From positions 285,693-349,692 of the forward strand of contig NZ_AQUO01000003.1 in assembly GCF_000371965.1 (NCBI RefSeq): a DNA stretch of 64,000 nt, in the 5' to 3' direction. Numbering within the stretch: the stretch's first letter is position 1; each line of letters opens with the position of its first letter. Positions 10,691-19,566 of the stretch are shown piece after piece. The DNA comes from Paracoccus sp. N5. Lineage in GTDB: Bacteria > Pseudomonadota > Alphaproteobacteria > Rhodobacterales > Rhodobacteraceae. Made by a program: the position numbers and the translations under genes. The notes under the pieces were generated by a model that saw only the letters and a list, made by a program, of their open reading frames with translations, was not told the DNA's origin and did no database searches.

Positions 10691-10740
10691 GGTGTTCTCC
10701 CTTACTTGGTCGCGGCGCGGGGCCGCATGGTCCTGGCGGG

Positions 10741-11730
10741 TTATTCGGCGGCGACGGCGCGGCGGGCGGCGGCCTTCTCGGCATGGACGACCAGCGCCTC
10801 GCGGAACCAGGCGCCGTCGTCCCAGGCCTTGACGCGGGCGCCCAGCCGGTCCTTGTTGCAGGGCCCGTTGCCGACCAGCACGTCGTAGAACTCGGACCAG
10901 TCCGGCTCGCTGAAATCGTAGCCGCCCTTCTCCTCGTTCCATTTCAGGTCCGGGTCGGGCACGGTCAGGCCCAGGTATTCCGCCTGCGGCACGGTCTGGT
11001 CGACGAATTTCTGCCGCAGCTCGTCATTGGTGTTCATCTTGATCTTCCACGCCATCGACTGCGCGGAATGCACCGAGTCCTTGTCGGATGGCCCGAACAT
11101 CATCAACGAGGGATACCAGAGCCGGTTCAGCGCATCCTGCGCCATGCGCTTCTGCGCCGGCGTGCCCTGCGCCATCTTCATCATGATGGCGTAGCCCTGG
11201 CGCTGGTGGAAGCTCTCCTCCTTGCAGATGCGGATCATGGCGCGGGAATAGGGGCCATAGCTGGTCCTTTGCAGCGGCACCTGGTTCATGATCGCCGCGC
11301 CGTCGACCAGCCAGCCGACCGCGCCCATGTCGGCCCAGGTCAGCGTCGGATAGTTGAAGATCGAGGAATATTTCATCTTGCCGGCGTGCAAGAGTTCCAT
11401 CAGCTCGTCGCGGCTGACGCCCAGCGTCTCGGCGGCGCTGTACAGATAAAGCCCGTGCCCGGCCTCGTCCTGCACCTTGGCCAGCAGGATCGCCTTGCGC
11501 TCCAGCGTCGGCGCGCGGGTGATCCAGTTGCCCTCGGGCAGCTGGCCGACGATCTCGCTATGCGCGTGCTGGCCGATCTGGCGGATCAGCGTCTTGCGAT
11601 AGCCCTCGGGCATCCATTCCTTGGGCTCGATCTTCTCGCCGCGGTCGATGCGCTCCTGGAAGGCAAGCTCCTCGGGCGTCAACTCGTCGCGGGAATTGCT
11701 GCCTTCGGATTTCACGAGCTGGGCATACAT
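10741..11730 (-). CDS. paaA: PaaA: catalytic diiron subunit of phenylacetyl-CoA 1,2-epoxidase
   Basis: A 329-residue oxygenase subunit that epoxidises phenylacetyl-CoA. The carboxylate/His diiron motifs are seen in VQDEAGHGLYLYSAAE and CKEESFHQRQGYAIM. The N-terminal half carries IDRGEKIEPKEWMPEGYRKTL, typical of PaaA. ATG 11730 follows GAGGAGGCCCGCC. It is 11 bp after the thiolase stop, so it is transcribed with the thiolase as the promoter-proximal part of the operon. Confidence 0.96.
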   Translation of the reverse strand: MYAQLVKSEGSNSRDELTPEELAFQERIDRGEKIEPKEWMPEGYRKTLIRQIGQHAHSEIVGQLPEGNWITRAPTLERKAILLAKVQDEAGHGLYLYSAAETLGVSRDELMELLHAGKMKYSSIFNYPTLTWADMGAVGWLVDGAAIMNQVPLQRTSYGPYSRAMIRICKEESFHQRQGYAIMMKMAQGTPAQKRMAQDALNRLWYPSLMMFGPSDKDSVHSAQSMAWKIKMNTNDELRQKFVDQTVPQAEYLGLTVPDPDLKWNEEKGGYDFSEPDWSEFYDVLVGNGPCNKDRLGARVKAWDDGAWFREALVVHAEKAAARRAVAAE

Positions 11731-11741
11731 GGCGGGCCTCC

Positions 11742-12947
11742 TCAGACGCGTTCGATGATGATGGCGATGCCCTGCCCCACGCCGATGCACATGGTGCAAA
11801 GCGCGTAGCGGCCACCGCTGCGGTGCAGCTGATACATGGCGGTCGTCACCAGCCGGGCGCCGGACATGCCCAAGGGATGGCCCATCGCGATGGCGCCGCC
11901 GTTCGGGTTCACATGCGCGGCGTCATCCGGCAGGCCCAGGTCGCGCAGAGTCGCAAGCGCCTGACTGGCGAAGGCCTCGTTCAATTCTATCACATCCATC
12001 TGCTGGATGGTCATGCCGGCGCGCGCCAGCACCTTTTTCGCTGCCGGCGACGGGCCGATGCCCATGATGCGGGGCTCGACCCCGGCCGCCGCCATGGCGA
12101 CGATGCGGGCCCTGGGGGTCAAGCCCTGCGCCTGCGCCGCCGGGCCCGAGAGGATCGCCAGCGCCGCCGCCCCGTCGTTCACGCCCGAGGCATTGCCGGC
12201 CGTGACCGTCAGGTCGGGGCCGTTAACGCCCTTGAGCCGGGCCAGCGTTTCGGCCGTGGTGCCGGGACGCGGGTGCTCGTCGGTGTCGAAGACGATGGGC
12301 TCGCCCTTCTTCTGCGGGATCGTCACCGGCACGATCTCGTCGGCAAAGACGCCGGCCGCCTGCGCCGCTTCCCAGCGGGCTTGGCTGCGGGCGGCGAAAG
12401 CGTCCTGGTCGGTGCGGCTGATGCCGAAATCGGCGGCCACGTTGTCGGCGGTCTGCGGCATCGAGTCGATGCCGAACTGCGCCTTCATCGCCGGATTGAC
12501 GAAGCGCCAGCCGATGGTGGTGTCATAGACCGCGTTCGCGCGGGAAAACGCGCTTTCCGCCTTGGGCATGACGAAGGGGGCGCGGGTCATGCTCTCGACC
12601 CCGCCGGCGATGACGAAATCGCAATCGCCCGCCTTGATCGCCCGCGCCGCCATGCCGATCGCATCCATGCCCGAACCGCAGAGCCGGTTCACCGTGGTCG
12701 CGGGCACGCCGATGGGCAGGCCGGCCAGCAGCACGGCCATGCGGCCGACGTTGCGGTTATCTTCGCCGGCCTGGTTGGCGCAGCCATAGATCAGGTCATC
12801 GACGGCCGCCCAGTCGACGCCCGGATTGCGCGCCATCAGCGCCTTCAGCGGCACCGCCGCCAGATCGTCGGCCCGAACCTGGGCCAGCGCGCCGGCATAG
12901 CGCCCGATGGGGGTGCGCACCGCGTCGCAGATGAAGGCTTCCTGCAT
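11742..12947 (-). CDS. pcaF: 3-oxoadipyl-CoA/3-oxo-5,6-dehydrosuberyl-CoA thiolase
   Basis: A 401-residue thiolase. Active-site landmarks are NRLCGSGMDAI (nucleophilic Cys near 90), NEAFASQAL, NPNGGAIAMGHPLG and the C-terminal CTMCIGVGQG with the second Cys. In phenylacetate catabolism this enzyme (PaaJ/PcaF) acts at the two thiolytic steps. It is the first gene of the paa run, directly after the operator-like region. ATG 12947 has GAAGGAAAGCGGG upstream. Other acetyl-CoA acetyltransferases are similar; operon position favours the paa role. Confidence 0.88.
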   Translation of the reverse strand: MQEAFICDAVRTPIGRYAGALAQVRADDLAAVPLKALMARNPGVDWAAVDDLIYGCANQAGEDNRNVGRMAVLLAGLPIGVPATTVNRLCGSGMDAIGMAARAIKAGDCDFVIAGGVESMTRAPFVMPKAESAFSRANAVYDTTIGWRFVNPAMKAQFGIDSMPQTADNVAADFGISRTDQDAFAARSQARWEAAQAAGVFADEIVPVTIPQKKGEPIVFDTDEHPRPGTTAETLARLKGVNGPDLTVTAGNASGVNDGAAALAILSGPAAQAQGLTPRARIVAMAAAGVEPRIMGIGPSPAAKKVLARAGMTIQQMDVIELNEAFASQALATLRDLGLPDDAAHVNPNGGAIAMGHPLGMSGARLVTTAMYQLHRSGGRYALCTMCIGVGQGIAIIIERV

Positions 12948-13108
12948 CCCGCTTTCCTTCGTGTTCGTGAAAGACCGGCGATTCTCCCAATTCGCCGACC
13001 GATTGGTCAGCTTATAGCGCGGCAAACATCACAGATAAAGCAAAACTTGCGCTTTCCTGTGATGTTTTGTCGCGTACCGATATAAGCAATTGAAAGAGCG
13101 ATGAAAAA
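12948..13108 (-). promoter_or_regulatory. paa operon promoter/operator region with large inverted repeat
   Basis: Read on the minus strand, this lies between the paaX stop and the thiolase start. Perfect 11-bp arms AAACATCACAG (13024-13034) and CTGTGATGTTT (13057-13067) are separated by 22 bp, with a shorter inner inverted repeat (AAGC/GCTT). A candidate minus-strand promoter is TTTATC (13034-13039), a 17-bp spacer, and TATAAG (13011-13016), so one repeat arm fills the spacer. A short dyad GACC-N4-GGTC lies at 12997-13008, near the predicted transcript start. Binding by PaaX is inferred. Confidence 0.6.
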
Positions 13109-13933
13109 TCAGGCCATGCCCACCAGCCGGGCCTGGGTCAGCGCGGTCTGGGCCGGCAGCGGACCGTCCACGCCTTCGAACCGGGCGGCGATGTGGCGCT
13201 CGGCGCCCGGGGTCAGGCGGGCATAGAGCCGGTCGAACAGCGCGCGCGCCGCACCGCCCTGCCAATCCTCGGGCAGCGCCTGGGCCGGCAGGCGCGGATC
13301 GCGCAAGAGGACATGGCGATAGGTCTCGACCAGCAGCAGCCGGATCACCAGCGCGGTCTCGTCCGGCAGCGGGCCGGCGGATTCGACCGGCAAGAACCGC
13401 GCCAGCATGTCGCGATAGCGCGCCTGCAGGGCAGACAGGTTCCAATAGCGCGCCACCTCGGCCAGGGGCTGCGGATCGCCGGCCGGAAAGACCAGCGCGC
13501 CCGGCGGCAGCGGCTGGCCGCGGTCCGGGCGGATGAAGACGCCGGGCGCCATCTGGCCCAGCCGCAGGTGGCGGGCCTGGTCCTCGGGCAGGTCGGGGGC
13601 GTGCAGGATCTGCCAGCCGCGCGCCGGCGGATCGGGCGCATAGAGCAGCGTCGCAGCGCGCTGGAACTCTTGCCCGGCCGAGGCGTCCAGCCGGTAATAG
13701 CTGCGCCGCCCCGCCCTTTCGCCGCAAAGCCGCTTGGCTGCCACCAGGCGCGAGACCGCGGTGCGCACCAGCGATTCGCTGATGCCGACGCGGTCGCAGA
13801 TCTCGATCAGCGTGCCGGTCCACAAGACGCCGCCGCGCGGCACCACGACATCGCCATAGACCGTGACGATGAACGAGGCCGAGCGCAGCTCGGTCCCGGC
13901 CAGGATGCTGCGGATCAGTTCCTCGGGCGTCAT
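13109..13933 (-). CDS. paaX: PaaX-family transcriptional repressor
   Basis: A 274-residue PaaX-like regulator with an N-terminal winged helix (FIVTVYGDVVVPRGGVLWTGTLIEIC, GISESLVRTAVSRLVAAKRL) and the PaaX central and C-terminal domains (GRRSYYRLDASAGQEF, VETYRHVLLRDPRLPAQALPEDWQG). PaaX represses paa genes and releases DNA on binding phenylacetyl-CoA. It is in the same orientation as and just upstream of the paa operon. The start at 13933 gives the conserved MTPEELI beginning. Confidence 0.9.
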   Translation of the reverse strand: MTPEELIRSILAGTELRSASFIVTVYGDVVVPRGGVLWTGTLIEICDRVGISESLVRTAVSRLVAAKRLCGERAGRRSYYRLDASAGQEFQRAATLLYAPDPPARGWQILHAPDLPEDQARHLRLGQMAPGVFIRPDRGQPLPPGALVFPAGDPQPLAEVARYWNLSALQARYRDMLARFLPVESAGPLPDETALVIRLLLVETYRHVLLRDPRLPAQALPEDWQGGAARALFDRLYARLTPGAERHIAARFEGVDGPLPAQTALTQARLVGMA

Positions 13934-14014
13934 GCTGTCGCATAAACCGCATCCGCCGCCGAAACGCAAACGGGCGGCCCAGGGACCGCCCGTCCGCTTG
14001 CGATGGCCAGAGGC

Positions 14015-15316
14015 TCAGACCTGGTCGCGGCCCGAGGCCAGGATGCAGAGCAGCGTGATGACCGCCGCCGCCAGCAGGTAATAGCCGACCGAGGCCATGC
14101 CGTGATGCGTCTGCAACCAGGTCGCGGCATAGGGCGCCAGCGAGGCGCCGAAGATGCCGGCGAAGTTGAAGGTAATCGAGGCCCCGGTATAGCGCACCCG
14201 CGTCGGGAAGGGCGCGGCCAGCGCGGCACCGATCACGCCATAGGTCAGGCCCATCAGGAACATGCCCAGGGTGATGAACAGATAGATCGAGCCCTCGTGG
14301 CCCGCATCGCCCTGCATCAGCGGCGCCAGCAGGAACGAGAAGGCCGCGATGGCCACCGTCACGCCGATCAGGAAGGCATAGCGCCCGATCCGGTCGGCGG
14401 CCTTGCCGGCGATGGGGATGGCGATGCCGAAGACGACCGAGCCGAAGATCTGCATCGCCAGCGCGTCCTTGAACGGGATCTGCAACACCTTGACGTTATA
14501 GGACAGCAGCCAGGCCGAGCAGATATAGAACAGCACGAAGGTCACCAGCGCGACGAACGTGCCCAGGAACAGGCTGCGCTTGTGGCTGCGAAAGACCTCG
14601 GCCACGGGCACCGAGACGCGCTCTTCCTTGGCGATGGCGCGGGCGAATTCCGGCGTCTCGGTGATCGACAGCCGCACCCAGAGCCCGATGGCGATCAGGA
14701 AGATCGAGGACAGGAAGGGCAGCCGCCAGCCCCAGGCCAGAAGATCCTCCTGGCTGATGAAATGCAGCATGACCCAGAAGAAGCCCGAGGACAGGAACAG
14801 TCCCAGCGGCGCGCCCAGCTGCGGGAACATGCCATACCAGCTGCGCTTGCCGGGGGGCGCGTTCTCGGTCGCGAGCAGCACCGCGCCGCCCCATTCGCCG
14901 CCCAGGCCGAAGCCCTGGCCAAAGCGGCACAGCGCCAGGAGCAGCGGCGCCCAGACCCCGATCTGCGCATAGCTGGGCAGCAGCCCGATGATGACGGTGG
15001 AGATGCCCATGGTCAGCAGCGCCGCGACCAGCGTGACCTTGCGGCCGATGCGGTCGCCGAAATGGCCGAAGACCACAGCGCCGAAGGGCCGCGCAAAGAA
15101 GGCGATCGAGAAGGTGGCGAATGACGCCAGCAGCGCCGTCATCGGGTCCGAGGACGGGAAGAACAGCGTCGGGAAGATCAGCACCGCCGCGGTCGCGTAG
15201 ACGTAGAAGTCGAAGAATTCGATGGTGGTGCCGATCAGGCTGGCCGTCAGCACCTGGGCGGGCGAGTTCAAGGGTTTCTGCCGGCTCGCGGCAGCACCCG
15301 AATGGATATGTGTCAT
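14015..15316 (-). CDS. MFS transporter, metabolite:H+ symporter (MHS) type
   Basis: A 433-residue protein with 12 hydrophobic segments. MHS-subfamily signatures are IGTTIEFFDFYVYATAAVL (helix 1), GHFGDRIGRKVTL (loop 2-3) and GQGFGLGGEWGGAVLLATE (helix 4). These carriers import organic acids such as shikimate, alpha-ketoglutarate or aromatic acids. It follows paaX-paa in the same direction but with its own start region, so a phenylacetate-related substrate is possible, not shown. Confidence 0.85.
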   Translation of the reverse strand: MTHIHSGAAASRQKPLNSPAQVLTASLIGTTIEFFDFYVYATAAVLIFPTLFFPSSDPMTALLASFATFSIAFFARPFGAVVFGHFGDRIGRKVTLVAALLTMGISTVIIGLLPSYAQIGVWAPLLLALCRFGQGFGLGGEWGGAVLLATENAPPGKRSWYGMFPQLGAPLGLFLSSGFFWVMLHFISQEDLLAWGWRLPFLSSIFLIAIGLWVRLSITETPEFARAIAKEERVSVPVAEVFRSHKRSLFLGTFVALVTFVLFYICSAWLLSYNVKVLQIPFKDALAMQIFGSVVFGIAIPIAGKAADRIGRYAFLIGVTVAIAAFSFLLAPLMQGDAGHEGSIYLFITLGMFLMGLTYGVIGAALAAPFPTRVRYTGASITFNFAGIFGASLAPYAATWLQTHHGMASVGYYLLAAAVITLLCILASGRDQV

Positions 15317-15428
15317 GGTTCTTGTCCGCAGATAGTCAAGGGAGGCGTCGCGGCCGGCGGAACGGGCCCGACGCGCCCCCATAGCGCAGGAAGCCGCAAG
15401 GCGAAAGGGCACCCCGCGCCGGCCGGCT

Positions 15429-15959
15429 TCAGGGCAAGAGCAGCAGCGACCAGCGCCGGCCGTCATGGGTCAGCTGCATACGCGACAGCGGCCGGACGCC
15501 GATGGCGCGGGTGGCGCCCAGCGGCGCGCCCAGCACATGCACCAGCGCCGCCTGGATCGGGGCCGGATGGGTCACTGCCAGCAGGTTGTCGCCCCCCTGC
15601 GCCCGGTCCTGCAACCAGCGGGCCATGCGCTCGACCACGGCGGCGAAGCTCTCGCCGCCATGCGGCGCCGCATGGGGGTCGTCCTGCCAGCGGGCGAAGC
15701 CCTGGGGGTCCTGGGCCAGCACCTGCTCGGGGGACTGCCCGGCCCAGGCGCCATAGTCCATCTCGGCCAGCGCCGGGTCGGGTCGCGCGGCCAGGCCCAT
15801 GGCCTCGGCCGTCTGCACCGCGCGGCGCAGGGGCGAGGTGCGGGCCGGACCCGGCGCAGGATGCGGGACGGGCAGCGCGGTGGGCGGCGCGGGATCGTCA
15901 CCCGGAAACACCGGCCGCGCCGGGGCCAGCGAACAGATCAGCAGGATGCGGCTTGCCAT
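15429..15959 (-). CDS. Histidine phosphatase (CobC-like) family protein lacking the RHG motif
   Basis: A 176-residue protein resembling alpha-ribazole phosphatase/phosphoglycerate mutase-like proteins: TSPLRRAVQTAEAMG, LAEMDYGAWAGQSPEQ, HGGESFAAVVERM and VTHPAPIQAAL are aligned family segments. The N-terminal catalytic RHG triplet is replaced by SLAP in LLICSLAPARP, so the phospho-accepting His is missing. It may be inactive or binding-only. It is divergent from the B12-riboswitch-controlled cbtBA genes, in line with a cobalamin connection. Confidence 0.7.
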   Translation of the reverse strand: MASRILLICSLAPARPVFPGDDPAPPTALPVPHPAPGPARTSPLRRAVQTAEAMGLAARPDPALAEMDYGAWAGQSPEQVLAQDPQGFARWQDDPHAAPHGGESFAAVVERMARWLQDRAQGGDNLLAVTHPAPIQAALVHVLGAPLGATRAIGVRPLSRMQLTHDGRRWSLLLLP

Positions 15960-16024
15960 GGCGCCAGATTGGCCGCGGCGCCGGACGGGCGCAAGTTTGC
16001 TTTGACATTTGCCGCTCTGCAGCG

Positions 16025-16136
16025 CAGCTTGCCCGGCATTGCCCAGTCGCGGGAAGCCGGTGGAATTCCGGCACGGTCGCGCCACTGTAACCGCGCCCAT
16101 CAGGGGGCGGAAGTCAGACCCCGAGTCCGGGCATGT
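16025..16136 (+). ncRNA. Cobalamin riboswitch upstream of cbtBA
   Basis: Core elements are in the expected order: GGGAAGCCGGTGGAATTCCGG, CACGGTCGCGCCACTGTAACCG (the B12-box-like part) and GGAAGTCAGACC. It lies 40-150 bp before the cbtB start and in the same orientation. Cobalamin-bound RNA would reduce expression of the cobalt importer. Confidence 0.88.
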
Positions 16137-16175
16137 CAACATCCCAACCGGACGCGTATCCGAAGGAGCATTGCG

Positions 16176-16385
16176 ATGGCCTATACCGAAGCCACAGACG
16201 ATTTCCGCAGCCGCCCGATTCCCTTGGGCGAATGGGCGCCCTGGGCGATCTTCGCCGGGCTGGTCATGCTGCTGGCGCTGTATTTCGTCAGCACCGAACA
16301 GGGCGCGGTCGCGCTTCTCGACGGCACCGGCGTGCATGAATTCGTGCACGATGCGCGCCACCTTCTCGGCTTTCCCTGCCACTGA
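16176..16385 (+). CDS. cbtB: CbtB: cobalt transporter subunit
   Basis: A 69-residue protein with one membrane helix (about 23-40, WAIFAGLVMLLALYFVS) and a His-rich C-terminus (VHEFVHDARHLLGFPCH) typical of CbtB, the small partner of the CbtA cobalt transporter. CGAAGGAG precedes the ATG. It is placed directly after a B12 riboswitch and 12 bp before cbtA. Confidence 0.9.
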   Translation: MAYTEATDDFRSRPIPLGEWAPWAIFAGLVMLLALYFVSTEQGAVALLDGTGVHEFVHDARHLLGFPCH

Positions 16386-16397
16386 GGAGCAGCACCC

Positions 16398-17201
16398 ATG
16401 ACAGGACGTTATCTGGTGCTCGGCATGATTGCCGGGCTGATCGCGGGTGTGCTGGCCTTTGGCGTCGGCAAGGTCTGGGGCGAACCTCCGGTCGCCGCCG
16501 CCATCGCGCTGGAAGAGGCGGGCGCGCCCGCCGCCCCTGAACACGCTCATGACCACGGCCACAACGCGCCGACCGCTGCTGCCACGGCCGAGCCCGAACC
16601 CGCCGGCCATTCCCATTCCCATGGCGAGGGCGAGGGCATCAGCCGCGCCACCCAGGCCGGCATCGGCCTGCTGACCGGCATGGCGGTGTTCGGCGCCGGC
16701 TTGGGCGGGCTTTTCGCCCTGGTCTTCGCCTTCGTGCAGGGCCGGTTCTCGCATCTGGGCGCGCGGGCGACGGCGGGGGTGATGGCGGTGCTGGGCTATG
16801 TCTCGGTCGTGCTGGTGCCCTTCCTGAAATACCCGGCCAACCCGCCCGCCGTGGGCCATGGCGAGACCATCGGCCTGCGCACGCAGATGTTCTTTGCCAT
16901 GATGGCGCTGTCGCTCATCGCCATGGTGATCGCGGTGGCAGTGGCGCGCAGCGGCCGCGACCGCTGGCGCGCCGGCATCCTGGGCGGGCTGGCCTATCTG
17001 GTCCTGGTGGTCGTCGCCGGCCTCGTCCTGCCCGCCATCAATGAGGTGCCGGCCGGCTTTCCGGGCGACCTGCTCTGGCAGTTCCGCAGCGTGTCGCTGG
17101 TGATCGTGGCGGTGCTCTGGGCCGGGATCGGGCTGATCTTCGGCCAGCTCGTGCAAGGGTCGCTGGCCCGTGACCCCGGCTTGCGGCAGCGGCTGGCCTG
17201 A
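16398..17201 (+). CDS. cbtA: CbtA: cobalt transporter
   Basis: A 267-residue membrane protein with about six predicted helices. Between helices 1 and 2 is a metal-binding His-rich loop (HAHDHGH and HSHSHGEGEG, about residues 50-80). The overall pattern fits CbtA. It probably imports cobalt for B12 synthesis under the riboswitch upstream of cbtB. A clear terminator follows. Confidence 0.9.
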   Translation: MTGRYLVLGMIAGLIAGVLAFGVGKVWGEPPVAAAIALEEAGAPAAPEHAHDHGHNAPTAAATAEPEPAGHSHSHGEGEGISRATQAGIGLLTGMAVFGAGLGGLFALVFAFVQGRFSHLGARATAGVMAVLGYVSVVLVPFLKYPANPPAVGHGETIGLRTQMFFAMMALSLIAMVIAVAVARSGRDRWRAGILGGLAYLVLVVVAGLVLPAINEVPAGFPGDLLWQFRSVSLVIVAVLWAGIGLIFGQLVQGSLARDPGLRQRLA

Positions 17202-17221
17202 TCCCCTGCGGCAAAATGACA

Positions 17222-17250
17222 GGGCGCCGGCGGGTCCGGCGCCTTTTTCG
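17222..17250 (+). terminator. Rho-independent terminator after cbtA
   Basis: The stem GGCGCCGG / CCGGCGCC with a short CGGGT loop is followed by TTTTT. It is 20 bp past the cbtA stop and separates the two riboswitch-controlled units. Confidence 0.85.
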
Positions 17251-17332
17251 TTCGGCTTCGGCATGAAACCATGGCCCGCCGCCCCATGCGGGCCGGGCCA
17301 GACCCCTTGACAGCCGGGGCCTCGTCGCGCGA

Positions 17333-17513
17333 ACAGGTGGCTGCTTCGGTTCCGGCCCCTTGCCGGATGAAAAGGGAAGCCGGCAAGCCCCCGGGCCAAT
17401 CCGGCACTGCCCCCGCAACTGTAGGCGGCGAGCGACGGTCGATAATGCCACTGGGCGCGTCCCGGGAAGGCCGGCCGAAGCGACGATCCGCGAGTCAGGA
17501 GACCTGCCGAGGC
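17333..17513 (+). ncRNA. Cobalamin riboswitch upstream of btuB
   Basis: A second, longer B12 riboswitch: the AGGTGGCT stretch, GGGAAGCCGGC, AATCCGGCACTGCCCCCGCAACTGTA, the GCCACTGGG arm, and the closing GCGAGTCAGGAGACCTGCC. It ends about 150 bp before btuB, leaving room for an expression platform. Bound cobalamin would switch off the uptake operon. Confidence 0.93.
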
Positions 17514-17661
17514 GTTCACCCATTTCCGGCGCGGGGCGCACCGGGAAAGCGGCCGTTCCGCAGAGGTGACGCTCACCCCCCGGCGGGCGGGCCGACCGGC
17601 CCGTTGCGCAGGGCAGTTCTGCAACCCGCGGGCTGCGGCCCGTGCCCGGAAAGGTCAAGGC

Positions 17662-19566
17662 ATGTCTCGGACCCGAGCTTCCATCATGACTCTGGCGGCG
17701 GCGCTGGTGCCGGCCGTCGCGGCGGCGCAAGACGCCGTCATCCTGGATCCCGTGATCCTGTCGGCCGGGCTCAGCCCCATCGCCAGCGATGCCTATGGCC
17801 GCGCCTCGACCGTGCTGACCGCCGAGGAGATCGAGGCGCGCGGCATCGCCACCGTGCAGGACGCGCTGCGCAGCGTGCCGGGCGTGGCCGTCACCTCGAC
17901 CGGCGAGACGCTGACCAAGCTGCGCATCCGCGGCAGCGAGCCCGGCCACGTCCTGGTGCTGATCGACGGGGTCAAGGCGAACTCTCCGGCCTCCGGCGAC
18001 TATACCTTCTCGGGCATGACCGCCGCCGACATCGACCGGATCGAGGTGCTGCGCGGCCCGCAATCGGCGATCTACGGCTCGAACGCGGCGGCGGGCGTCA
18101 TCTCGATCACGACGCGGCGCGCGCGCGAGATGGGGTTCCGCTATGGCGGCGGGGTCGAGATCGGCGGGCTGGGCACCCGCGCGGCCAACGGCCATGTCAG
18201 CTATTCGGACGGGCGCAGCGAGTTGGTGCTGTCGCTGGACTCGCGCCATGTCGAGGGCGAGGATGCCTCTCGTTCCAGCGGCGACCGCGACTTCAACGAC
18301 CGCGACACGATCGGGCTGCGCGGCCGCTATGACCTGACCGAGAGCGTCAGCGCGGGTTTCGCCCTGCGCCGCAGCTGGCAGGAATATGGCTATGACCTTG
18401 GCAGCTTCGTCCCGGTGCCCACCCCCGACGACTACCTGATCGACGCGCCGCTGACCGCCGAGCGCAACGAGGTCTTCGGTTCGCTCTGGATCGAGGCGCA
18501 GGCGCTGGACGGACGGCTGTCCCACCGGCTGACCGTCTCGGGCACCAACCAGGACACCCTGTTCCTGAACGACGGCGCCTATGACTATGACGACGCCGCG
18601 CGCCGCCGCGGCGTGCAGTATCTGGGCAGCTGGGCCATCGACGGCGCCGACCTGGCCAGCACCCGCCATCGCCTGAACTTCAGCGCCGCGACCGAGCGCG
18701 AGACCTATCGCAGCTCCTTTGCGCCCGGCGGGATCTATGAACGCGACACGACCGCGCTGGCGCTGGAATATCTGGGCAATCTCGACCCGGACATCGACCT
18801 GCAGGCCGGCATTCGCCGCGACCTGAACGACGGGTTCAAGGATGCGACCTCGTGGAACCTGTCGGCGGGCTGGCAGGTGCCGGGGCGGGACATCCGCCTG
18901 CGCGCGGCGGCGGGCCGGGCCGTGGTCAACCCCGATATGTTCCAGCAATTCGGCTATATCCCCGGCTCTTACGAGGGCAACCCGGACCTGCGCCCCGAAC
19001 GCAGCCTCGGCTATGAACTGGGCATCGATCTGTCCTATGCCGGCGGCGCGGGCACATTGGGCGCGACCGTCTTTCACAGCGATGTCGAGGACCTGATCAC
19101 CGGCTCGGGCGAAAGCTCGGTGAACCTTGACGGCACCAGCACCCGCAAGGGCTTCGAGGTGACGACGGCCATGCAGGTGACGGATGCCATCCGCATCAGC
19201 GCCGACTATACCTATACCGACGCGCGCCAGCAGGACGGCAGCCGCATCGCGCGTGTGCCCCGGCATCAGGTCAACCTGCGCGGACAGGCGGATTTCGCGG
19301 CCGGCCGCGGCGGCCTGTCGGCGGAGCTGCGCTATGTCGCGGGCAATTACGACGAGGAATGGTATAACACCGCCTGGCCCGACACGCCGGCCACCACCGA
19401 ACTGCCGGAATTCGCCACCGTCAACCTTGCCGCGCATTATGACCTGACCGAAAACATCCGTCTGCACGGCCGGGTCGAGAACCTGTTCGACAAGGACCAT
19501 TCCGAGGCATGGGGCTATTACGGCCAGGGCCGCACCGCCTATGCCGGATTGCAGGCGCGATGGTAG
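17662..19566 (+). CDS. btuB: BtuB: TonB-dependent vitamin B12 outer-membrane receptor
   Basis: A 634-residue receptor. A signal peptide (to about residue 22, PAVAAAQD) is followed by a plug domain (TVLTAEEIEARGIATVQDALRSVPGVAV, VLIDGVKANSP, IEVLRGPQSAIYGSNAAAGVI) and a beta-barrel ending in the aromatic GLQARW, the outer-membrane insertion signal. It is the first gene of the btuB-F-C-D operon under the riboswitch. The longer ORF starting at 17566 is rejected because AAGGTCAAGG and a signal peptide mark ATG 17662. Confidence 0.94.
   Translation: MSRTRASIMTLAAALVPAVAAAQDAVILDPVILSAGLSPIASDAYGRASTVLTAEEIEARGIATVQDALRSVPGVAVTSTGETLTKLRIRGSEPGHVLVLIDGVKANSPASGDYTFSGMTAADIDRIEVLRGPQSAIYGSNAAAGVISITTRRAREMGFRYGGGVEIGGLGTRAANGHVSYSDGRSELVLSLDSRHVEGEDASRSSGDRDFNDRDTIGLRGRYDLTESVSAGFALRRSWQEYGYDLGSFVPVPTPDDYLIDAPLTAERNEVFGSLWIEAQALDGRLSHRLTVSGTNQDTLFLNDGAYDYDDAARRRGVQYLGSWAIDGADLASTRHRLNFSAATERETYRSSFAPGGIYERDTTALALEYLGNLDPDIDLQAGIRRDLNDGFKDATSWNLSAGWQVPGRDIRLRAAAGRAVVNPDMFQQFGYIPGSYEGNPDLRPERSLGYELGIDLSYAGGAGTLGATVFHSDVEDLITGSGESSVNLDGTSTRKGFEVTTAMQVTDAIRISADYTYTDARQQDGSRIARVPRHQVNLRGQADFAAGRGGLSAELRYVAGNYDEEWYNTAWPDTPATTELPEFATVNLAAHYDLTENIRLHGRVENLFDKDHSEAWGYYGQGRTAYAGLQARW

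Noticed and set aside
15429..17624. 731-residue minus-strand ORF spanning the phosphatase, cbtBA and both riboswitches
   Set aside because: Only the last 176 codons resemble a protein family; the rest is antisense to cbtA/cbtB and to structured RNA.
17038..19500. 820-residue minus-strand ORF antisense to btuB
   Set aside because: No domain is recognisable and btuB on the plus strand has complete receptor features.
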